From Malacoplasma sp. (GTDB taxonomy: Bacteria; Bacillota_I; Bacilli_A; Mycoplasmatales; Mycoplasmoidaceae), in NCBI GenBank assembly GCA_029050415.1, contig JAIDMU010000180.1, forward strand, positions 1 through 7,512: DNA of 7,512 nt. The letters are read 5' to 3'. The position numbers and the translations under genes are program-made. Below the pieces are notes generated by a model, which was not told the origin of the DNA, ran no database searches, and saw nothing but the letters and a program-made list of their open reading frames with translations. Positions 1 to 6,970 of this stretch are shown piece after piece; within the stretch, counting starts at the first letter, position 1, and each line of letters begins with the position of its first letter.

Positions 1-162
1 ATGACAAACACATTGAAAATTAGAAAACAGTTCTCAACACTTTTATTTAAAAATTTTATTAATTATTATCAATTTTCAAAGTATAGTGACTTATTAAAAA
101 ATACTAAATTACTAGAAGAATACAATTTAGTATTAAATGAAATTAAAAAAAATATTGATTAA
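1..162 (+). CDS. Unrecognised small protein or C-terminal end of a larger gene
   Basis: An open frame of 53 codons runs from an ATG at the first base of the window to a TAA at 160-162. The peptide begins MTNTLKIRKQ and ends NEIKKNID. It is rich in Lys, Asn, Leu and Phe/Tyr, with no Cys or Trp, no signal peptide and no clear membrane segment. The C-terminal half looks helical and charged. I do not recognise a family. Because the window starts exactly on this ATG, the upstream bases and any ribosome binding site are invisible. It may be a complete small gene or the tail of a longer one whose internal Met happens to fall here. It converges on proS, and the two stop codons overlap by 4 bp (159-162). 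A weak hairpin with a T-rich run follows at 171-200 and could end its transcript. Confidence 0.5.
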   Translation: MTNTLKIRKQFSTLLFKNFINYYQFSKYSDLLKNTKLLEEYNLVLNEIKKNID

Positions 163-1568
163 TAAGCTCTTGCAAAATAAACTAGTTTTGCATTTTCTTT
201 GTTTGTAAAAAAGCACTTTTTTGAAGGATTATTCTTTTCATTAATATTAAAACATCTAGGAGTTGCTGTAGTTAGTTCTTTTAATTTTTTTTCATCTTCT
301 TTTGAACCAGCTCAATATGCTGAAATAATTTTACCTTTCTCTAAAGCCTTTTTAAAATCTTGTAAATTTTCAACAAAAATAATTGAATTTTCTAATCTAT
401 TTTTTGTTTTAGAAAATAAATTATTATTGTACTCATCTATTGTTTTTTCAACATATTCTTTATTAAAATCAGCAACTTTTATAGTTTCTTTAGTTTTAGA
501 ATCTCTTTTATAAATAGTTATTGAATTATTTTCAAACTCTTTTTTTCCAATGATAACTTGGAAAGGAATACCTTTTATTTCATTTTCTTGAAGTTTTAAA
601 CCCAAAGATTTTTCTACAAAAAATGTTTCAACTTTGTATCCAAATAAAAATTTATAAATATTTTTTAAATAACTTTGACTTTCTAATTCTTTGCTACAAA
701 CAATTGCAAATTGAATTGGAGCAATTTTAAACGGTAATACTAACCCATTATTGTCAGAATGACTCATAATAATTGCACCAAGTATTCTAGTAGAAAGACC
801 AGCTGATGTTTGGAATAAAAATTGATAATCATTATTTTTTGTTTGGAATTTAATGTCAAAACTTTTTGCAAAATTTTGGCCTAAATAATGAGATGTTGCT
901 GATTGCAAAACTTGACCATCAGGCATTAATGTTTCAATAGTAAAAGTATTTTCAGCACCTGCAAATTTTTCATTTTCTGTTTTTTCCCCAAACAAAGAAT
1001 CAATTGATAAATAATTTTTAACAAAATCTTGATATTCATTAGCCATACTAATTGCAAAGTCGTATGCTTCTTTTTTTGTTTCAAAAACAGCATGTTGTTC
1101 TTGTCAAAAAAATTCTGAAGTCCTTAAAAAAGGGCGTGTGTTTTTTTCTACTCTAAATACATTTGCTCACTGGTTAAGAATACATGGTAAGTCATTATAA
1201 GAATTTATATTTTTTTTAAAATAATGACAAAAAGAAATTTCTGATGTTGGTCTTAAAACAAGTTCATCTTCTATTTTTTTATTACCAAAATGTGAAATCT
1301 TAAAAAGTTCAGGATTAAATCCTTCTACATGTTTTTTTTCTTTTTGAAATTCTGAATATGGTATTAATAAAGGGAAGCAACATTCTTGGGTTTTTTTTCG
1401 AATTAGTACTTTATTAAATTCTTCTTGAATTCTTTTTCAAATAGCTCATCCATATGGTTTAAATACTATAGTTCCTTTAACTAATCCATAATCAACTAAA
1501 TTTGCATTTTCAATAATTGATGTATATCATTTTGAAAAGTTTTCTTCTTGCTTAACTATTTTTGACAT
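159..1568 (-). CDS. proS: Prolyl-tRNA synthetase, eukaryote/archaeon-like type
   Basis: Cytoplasmic class II aminoacyl-tRNA synthetase that charges tRNA-Pro with proline using ATP. The frame gives 469 residues, with six UGA codons read as Trp (for example W14, W41, W44 and W419). Visible landmarks in order are motif 1 around residues 32-51 (GTIVFKPYGWAIW), the RPTSE loop at 106-110, motif 2 at 138-162 (FRVEKNTRPFLRTSEFFWQEQ), and motif 3 around 257-265 (GLSTRILGA, with the motif 3 Arg at 261). An anticodon-binding domain then runs to about residue 390. A C-terminal domain contains ATPRC (435-439) and ends in tyrosine (ARAY). The absence of the large insertion seen in typical bacterial ProRS, the length and the terminal Tyr all mark the archaeal/eukaryotic-like type. 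The ATG at 1568 is chosen because GAGGT lies 11 nt upstream and the protein start matches the family. It starts 1 nt after the yebC stop and is the last gene of the operon. Confidence 0.96.
171..200 (+). terminator. Possible hairpin terminator for the + strand gene, inside the proS 3' end
   Basis: TGCAAAA (171-177) and TTTTGCA (186-192) form a 7-bp perfect stem with an 8-nt loop. It is followed directly by TTTTCTTT (193-200). It lies just after the stop of the small + strand gene and has the order expected of an intrinsic terminator in that direction. The stem is short and AT-rich, and it sits inside the coding sequence of proS on the other strand, so chance is a real possibility. In the proS direction no T run follows the stem immediately. 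Confidence 0.3.
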
Positions 1569-1585
1569 ATTAATCTTTTACCTCA
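1566..1585 (-). promoter_or_regulatory. proS ribosome binding site and yebC-proS coupling junction
   Basis: On the minus strand, TGAGGT (1580-1585) lies inside the last codons of yebC. The yebC stop TAA (1570-1572) is followed by one base and then the proS ATG (1566-1568). The Shine-Dalgarno sequence is therefore translated by ribosomes finishing yebC, which suggests coupled translation or reinitiation. The distance from GAGGT to ATG is 11 nt. Confidence 0.7.
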
Positions 1586-2316
1586 CCAAAATTTGTAATA
1601 ACTCATTGAACATCATCATCTTCATTACAACTATCTAAAAAACGTTCTAATCTTATATAATCTTCCTTATTTAAATCTGTATAATCAGTTGGAATATATT
1701 TAATCTCACTTTCTAAAATATCAACCTTTAATTCTTTAAGACCATCTCTTAATTTATAAAAATATTTAGGCATAGTAATAATTTGAAAACAATCTTCATG
1801 TTCATTTGTTTCTTGAACTGGTTCTTCATTATTAACTACTTCAATTTTTTCTAGTGCAACTAGTATTTTTTCCATTAGTTCATCTTCAGATAAATTATTT
1901 TTAGAAACAATAATTTCACCTGCATGATTAAATGAATTTTTAACACTATTAGGCTTTGCTATTTCTCCTTTTAGTTTAGAAAAATATCCCCTTAAAGAAC
2001 TAATTGTTCTATTTACATTATCTGATAAAGTTTTTACAATGATTCTAAGTCCATTAGGTCCATATCCTTCATATTCTGAATCTAATAATGATGAAGGATC
2101 TTTAACTGATCCATTAATATTTTTTTCAATTGATTCTTTTGATAAGTTATTTTGCAAAGCCTTATCTATTGCTGCTTTTAATCTTGGGTTAGCTTCTGGA
2201 TTTGTACCCCCAACTTTTGCAGCTGCTTTAATTTCTTTTGCTAATTTATTTCCAAGTTTAGCTTGCATTTGCTGCTTTTTATTAATACCAGAAGCAATTA
2301 AATGTTTTCTTGGCAT
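1570..2316 (-). CDS. yebC: YebC/PmpR family (DUF28) translation factor or regulator
   Basis: A 248-residue protein of the YebC/TACO1 family. Members have been annotated as transcriptional regulators. More recent work describes bacterial YebC and mitochondrial TACO1 as ribosome-associated factors that ease stalling, notably at proline-rich stretches. The family is recognisable from the basic N-terminus, KEIKAAAKVGG (27-37), NPEANPRLKAAIDKAL (39-54), the core YEGYGPNGLRIIVKTL (82-97) and NVNRT (100-104), a middle acidic region, and the C-terminal DDVQWVITNF. The NVNRT form and the short MPRK start look closer to the YeeI-like (YebC2) branch than to E. coli YebC, though I judged this by eye. UGA encodes W238, so reading it as stop would remove the last 11 residues. 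The start ATG at 2316 has AGAGGA 7 nt upstream. The gene lies 1 nt after the helicase stop and 1 nt before proS. Confidence 0.93.
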
Positions 2317-2329
2317 ATTAGTATCCTCT
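2314..2329 (-). promoter_or_regulatory. yebC ribosome binding site and helicase-yebC coupling junction
   Basis: On the minus strand, AGAGGA (2324-2329) is a good Shine-Dalgarno sequence inside the last codons of the helicase gene. The helicase TAA (2318-2320), one T and the yebC ATG (2314-2316) then follow. Spacing from AGAGGA to ATG is 7 nt. The shape is the same as at the yebC-proS junction. Confidence 0.7.
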
Positions 2330-3688
2330 TTCTTTTTTTAATTTAGTTTTTTTTGCACTTTCAATTTTGTATTTTTTTAATCTTTGTTCATTAACAAGTT
2401 CTTCTATTCTTTTTCTTTTTGCTTGTCTTTTAATTTCTTGAATTTGTAATTTTATTTTTTTCTTATAATTTGGTTTTACTTTCTTACTTGATTTATTAAT
2501 AACATCTCTAATTTTTCTATCTACTTCAGTTTCTTTTTTGGGTTTAGGTTTTAGTTTATACTGATATTCGATTAAATCTTTTTTATTATATTTTAGATGG
2601 TTTCATTCAATTCCTTTTCTATGAAGTCTTTGAATTTGATAAATTGAATTTCTATCATTAAAAACATAAGAATTACCTTTATAAAACTTTCTTCCACTTC
2701 TACCAGCTCTGTGAACATATCACAAATCTTCTTTTGGCAAATCAAAAGAAATTATATGGCTTGCACCTTCAATATCTACTCCTCTTGATGCTAAATCTGA
2801 TGCCACTAAAAGATTAAAATTGTTCTCTTTAATTTCTCTAAAAATATTTTTTCTTTCTCGATTATTCAAATTACCATGTAACTTCAAAACTTTAAATTTG
2901 TTTTCATAAAGATATTCATAAATTTGATCAACTTCTTTTTTAGTGTTACAAAAAATAATTCCAAAATAAGGATTTAATTTTTTAATAACATTTACTAACA
3001 TTTTCTTTTTGTCCTCACTTTGATTGTAGTGAATTACAAAATGCTTAATATTTTTATTACTTCAAATATTTTGACTATGGTTAATAATTGCTGAGTTTTT
3101 AAAAAATTTTGTAACTTGAACAGAAAGAGATTCATGTAGTGTTGCTGAAGTTGCAATTTTTTTAATGTCAGTAATATTTTTAATATTGCTAAAAGCTTGA
3201 TTAACTAGTCCAAAAAAACCTAAATCTAAAGTCATGTCTGCTTCATCTAAAACTATAAATTTTAAAGATTTAGTATAGTTTTTAAATTTTGTTATTTCAT
3301 TAAACTTGTTTGGTGAACAAACTATAATCTGGTGTTTTGATAACTTATTTTCTAATTCAAAATTTATTTTTGATGTGTTATTAACAATAGATAAATATGA
3401 CAACTTGTTTTCATTCTTTTTAAATTCCATTAAAATTTTAGTAATTTGTCTAATTAGTTCTTTTGTAGGAACAACAATAATGCACTGCAAATTAGTTGAT
3501 TCTAAATCTATTTTTTCTAGGATTGGAACTAAATAACACAAAGTTTTTCCAGTTCCTGTTTCTGAAACTAAAACAATATTTTTATCTTTGTTAATAATTG
3601 GAATAACTTCTTTTTGAAGGTTATTTAATTCACTTATATTAAGTTGTTCAATAAGAGTTTTTGCAATATAGCTTTTAAATTCTTTCAT
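2318..3688 (-). CDS. DEAD-box ATP-dependent RNA helicase with a basic C-terminal tail
   Basis: A 456-residue superfamily 2 RNA helicase that uses ATP to unwind short RNA duplexes, probably in ribosome assembly or mRNA turnover. Helicase core motifs in order: Q-motif region around 22-31 (NNLQKEVIPI), motif I ETGTGKT (43-49), motif Ia PTKEL (74-78), motif II DEAD (148-151), motif III SAT (181-183), motif V SDLASRGVD (297-305) and motif VI HRAGRSGR (326-333). The catalytic residues look intact. UGA codons supply W209 and W323, plus one more in the region after motif VI, so this is one gene and not a broken one. After the second RecA-like domain comes a tail of roughly 100 residues packed with Lys and Arg, likely for RNA binding. 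Which DEAD-box paralogue it is (CshA-, CshB- or DeaD-like) cannot be settled by eye. It heads the operon with yebC and proS. The ATG at 3688 has only a weak GGG-containing ribosome site upstream. Confidence 0.93.
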
Positions 3689-3744
3689 AATTTACCCACT
3701 ATAAAATAATAATTTATAAGTGTGATAATAAATAAAAAAGTATC
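3689..3744 (-). promoter_or_regulatory. Leader and probable promoter region of the helicase-yebC-proS operon
   Basis: This AT-rich stretch between the helicase ATG and the TA tract must hold the operon promoter if transcription starts here. Minus-strand -10-like hexamers are TATAGT (3698-3703), TATTAT (3706-3711) and TATAAA (3713-3718). None has a convincing -35 at the right distance. A GTGGGT element (3694-3699) about 5 nt before the ATG is the only ribosome-site candidate. Which hexamer is used cannot be decided from sequence. Confidence 0.4.
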
Positions 3745-3768
3745 TATATATATATATATATATATAAT
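3740..3768 (+). promoter_or_regulatory. Predicted promoter of the M64 surface protein, with TA-repeat spacer
   Basis: A perfect consensus -10, TATAAT, lies at 3763-3768, about 33 nt before the ATG at 3801. The start site would be near 3775. With a 17-nt spacer the -35 position would be 3740-3745 (GTATCT), a poor match to TTGACA. The spacer is then made almost entirely of TA units. Weak -35 elements are common in Mollicutes, and spacer length may be what sets activity. The ribosome binding site is also weak: only AGG at 3790-3792 lies 8 nt before the ATG. The -10 is solid as a match; the -35 is uncertain. Confidence 0.6.
3745..3766. repeat. Perfect (TA)11 dinucleotide tract between divergent genes
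   Basis: Eleven uninterrupted TA units form a 22-bp simple repeat in the 112-bp divergent gap. Such tracts gain or lose units by strand slippage. The tract runs straight into AAT, so its last two units form the first four bases of a TATAAT box for the + strand surface protein gene. Any change in unit number alters the distance between that -10 and whatever lies upstream. The tract lies 34 bp before the surface protein ATG and 56 bp from the helicase ATG. Confidence 0.95.
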
Positions 3769-3800
3769 AAAAGTAAATAAGATTTTTTTAGGCTAGTATT

Positions 3801-6800
3801 ATGAATAAAAAGAAAATAAAAAAAATTGGATTATCTTTTTCATTATTTTCAATTGGTTTTGCAACCTTTATATTCACAAGCAGTTACAATGATGATTTTA
3901 TTAGTTTATCATCACAATTTCACCAATCTGAAACAGATACTACAAACTATGAAACACAAGCTAAAGTTGATCCATTATTCACAATTCACACAATAAGAAA
4001 AGCAAAAAGTGATAGAAATGCAATTAATCTATTATATTTAGGTAATGGTTATAATAGTTCTCAAACAAAAGATTTTGCAGATTTTGTTTATAATAATCAA
4101 ATAAAAGGTTATTTTGATGGATCAGCTTGAGCATCACCACCTTCAACTACTTTTGTCAAATTATTTAACAATATTAATGTTTATTCAATTTCACCAAATT
4201 TTACAGGTGATGATTCACAATCTAATGGTAAAGGATTTTTTAGTTTTTATACAACAGTAATGAATTCAGCGGAAGAAATAGGATATAAAAAAGCAAATGT
4301 TTTAAATTTTGATTTTACAAATAATTTTGCAGATTCAAACACTGACTTAAGACCTAATAACATAACTATAGTCAACAAAGACAGTGGTGCAAGAGCTATA
4401 ACTAGTTATAATGCAAGTTTAATTAGTACAAAAGATATTAATCATACTGGTATGCATGAATTAGGACATTTAATATTTGAATTTGAAGATGAATACAATG
4501 CAGGTGCTTCTTCATTTGGTGCAAATGCTGATGTTACAAATGATCCAAACAATATAAAATGAAAAGAGTTTTTATATTATCGAGATATAGGAATTTTTAG
4601 TAAAGGTGGTTCAAACTATTTAACTATTCCAACTGCATATTCAAAGATGAACAATGATACATATTTAAATTTTAAAGAAGTTTCAGAACATCAAATTTCT
4701 AAAATGATTAATAATGAACTTAAACTTGGAAAAGATTTATATATAGCAGATCCAGAGCTTTTTAAATATGAATCAAAAGATGAAGATTTAAAAAAATGAT
4801 CATCAAAAGAAGAAGTATTTGATGAAAATATAGTTACTGCAAATAATAAGTATTTAATATTGAGAACAGTTGTTGATAATTGATCTGAAAAAACAAGAAA
4901 ATTCAAATTACAAATAAAAATAACTGATAGCAATAATAATCAAAAATATTTAAAAGAATCAGAAGAATATATTGTTCAACCAAACCAAAAAAAAGGAATG
5001 GTTGTAAAATCAGATGAAAAATTAACAAACTTATTAAAAACAGACAAAATCATTGGACAGATAATAGATTGTGAAACAAACAAAATTTTAGCAACTAGCA
5101 GAGACCGAGAGAATAAATCACTACACGAAAAAAATGAAGATGGTAGTTATGTTTTAGATGATAACTACCAATTAAAAAAACTCAATGTAGGTAATAAAAT
5201 GTTTAATGTTAATGTTGAATACAAAGACAAAACAACAAACAAAAATATTCCAAACACTTATCCAGTTAGTCTAAGATATAGTGACGGTGATAATGTACCA
5301 ATTGAAAAAATTATTTTTAATGGATATCGTTTTGTTGAGTCTTCTGATTCTGATATGCAAGTGCAATTAAATGGAAAAGACGAAAATGTTACTTTATACT
5401 ATGAACCACTAAAATATAAAACTATTAATTTAAAACTATTTGATGAAGATGGAAAAACAGTTTTACAGCAAAAACAAGTAAAAGTTTATGAACACCAAAC
5501 TTTTACCCCAAAAAATACTGATTTTTGAGTACAAAACCTACAAACTAATAAAAATAGTGAAATTGGATGAGATTATAAAGTTTTTCCAGAATCAAACAAA
5601 TCTTATAATTATGATGAAATTTCAAATAATAACATAACAATTAATTATTATAAAAAACCTGATAATTCAAATGTTATTTTAACTAAAGATGTAATTGGAT
5701 ATAAGGGTGAAAAAATGATTTTTGGTTATGAAAATATTAAATTTTTTACAAATGAATATTTATATGAAGGAAACATGAAACCAACAATATATTCAAATAA
5801 TGTTGACATAAATACTCCTGGAGAATATGAAATAAATTATTTGAGTTCTGACACTACAAAAGTGTCTCAAAAAGTAATTATAAAAGATAAACAAATGCCA
5901 AATGACTGAACTCCAAATTATTTAGAATCTGAAGACAGAAGAGTAGGTAGTATATTTTTCATATTAAAAGACAGAAATATTACAAGAGAAAACTATAACC
6001 AAATAAATAAAACTAATCTTTTATCAATGTTAAAAAATCCAGTTACAGACAATGATAAATTCAAATATAGTGTAGAAAGTATTGAAAAAAAAGAAAGTGG
6101 AATGTTAAATTTTTCTTTAAATATTACACACAATGGAGAAACTAAAAAGTGTACAAACACATGAACATTGTTTTTTAATGTTGATCCTAACACTAACCCT
6201 AATCCCCCAACTCCTATTGAACCTGATATTCCTAATAAAAAAGAACAAAAAGATATAAGTAAAGCTCTATCTGATTTAGTAGATAGTTATAAATATTATT
6301 ATACTGGTGAAAAAATCACTCCAGAAATTGTAGTTTATTTTGAAGATGAAGATAATAACAATGTTTATTTAACAAATGGACAAGATTATGAAATTTCTTA
6401 TCAAAATAATGTAAATGCTGGGATTGCAACCATAACAATTTATGGAATCAAAAATTATTATGGATCAGTTAAAATAGATTTTCAAATTTACAAAGCTGAA
6501 ACCAATAAAATAACTAATTTTGAAATAGTAGATAATAAACCTATTGCTAATTCAGATTTTGGTAAAGTAAAATACCAATTTTGTAAAAATCCAAATGATG
6601 AAAATTGTTTAATTTATGATGAACCAACTGAAATTGGAACTTGATATATTCAAGCATATGTTGATGACTCAAATAACTTTAATGGTTCTTTTTCTGATTG
6701 AAAAACAATTGAGGTAAAAGATTTATCAAATTTCAATGAATTGCCAACTAATAACCCAAATGCTGAAGAAAGCAATAAAACACCTAATGATAAAACTGCA

Positions 6801-6908
6801 ATAATTGTTGGAGTTTGTGTAGCTTTAATAGCACTTGTAGCAATTATGGGAATTGCAATTTGAAAAATAAAATCACCTAGAAAAAAATATAAAACAATAA
6901 AAAAATAA
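3801..6908 (+). CDS. Membrane-anchored surface M64-family (IgA peptidase) zinc metallopeptidase with MucBP/Ig-like stalk
   Basis: A predicted extracellular protease of 1035 residues; eleven UGA codons encode all its Trp residues. The basic start and hydrophobic stretch (about 9-27) form a signal peptide or anchor; there is no lipobox Cys. The M64 domain spans about 74-305: NLLYLGNGY (76-84), then FVKLFNNINVYSI (118-130), the zinc motif HELGH (219-223: H219, catalytic E220, H223), DEY at 230-232 supplying the likely third ligand, WKEF (254-257), and PTAYSKM (277-283), which resembles a metzincin Met-turn. These match the M64 pattern HExGH-x6-DEY. Downstream are two MucBP-like repeats (about 468-617), an Ig-like domain ending in GEYEINYLSSD (674-684), an unassigned domain (704-795), a Pro/Asn linker (795-812), an Ig-like domain with YYTGEKITPE and NVNAGIATITI (833-880), another beta domain (900-972), a transmembrane helix (1000-1021) and a Lys-rich tail. 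The substrate is unknown; family members cleave IgA or other glycoproteins. It lies alone between a TA-repeat promoter and a strong terminator. Confidence 0.88.
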
Positions 6909-6909
6909 A

Positions 6910-6967
6910 TAGTAAATAAAAACCTTTTCTCACAATAATGCTATAATGAAAAGGTTTTTATTTACTA
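6910..6967. terminator. Strong bidirectional hairpin terminator
   Basis: A perfect 20-bp inverted repeat (6910-6929 with 6948-6967) encloses an 18-nt loop. It sits directly after the surface protein stop (6906-6908) and 3 bp before the stop of the convergent ABC gene. The stem core is AAAACCTTTTC, with GTTTTTATTT on the 3' arm. Because the arms are palindromic, a T-rich 3' arm is presented in both directions, which suits a shared terminator. The loop contains a TGCTATAAT sequence discussed in the findings. Confidence 0.85.
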
Positions 6968-6970
6968 ATT

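Noticed and set aside
199..513. Plus-strand open frame of 104 codons
   Set aside because: It lies wholly opposite proS, which has clear family motifs. The peptide is low-complexity Phe/Ser/Leu, typical of an antisense reading of AT-rich coding DNA.
2039..2341. Plus-strand open frame of 100 codons
   Set aside because: Mostly antisense to yebC, with no credible ribosome site or family; yebC accounts for the region.
3306..3536. Plus-strand open frame of 76 codons
   Set aside because: Antisense to the helicase core motifs, so treated as a shadow.
3801..3890. Lipoprotein signal at the N-terminus of the surface protein
   Set aside because: The hydrophobic stretch is not followed by any Cys, so there is no lipobox. 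Anchoring is better explained by the C-terminal helix.
4691..6193. Minus-strand open frames at 4691-4933 and 5993-6193
   Set aside because: Both lie opposite the continuous surface protein frame and have no recognisable content.
2318..6908. Apparent frame breaks that split the helicase and the surface protein into several short pieces, suggesting pseudogenes
   Set aside because: Every break is an in-frame TGA, and all pieces of each gene share one frame. Reading UGA as Trp restores complete proteins with intact motifs, as expected in Mollicutes.
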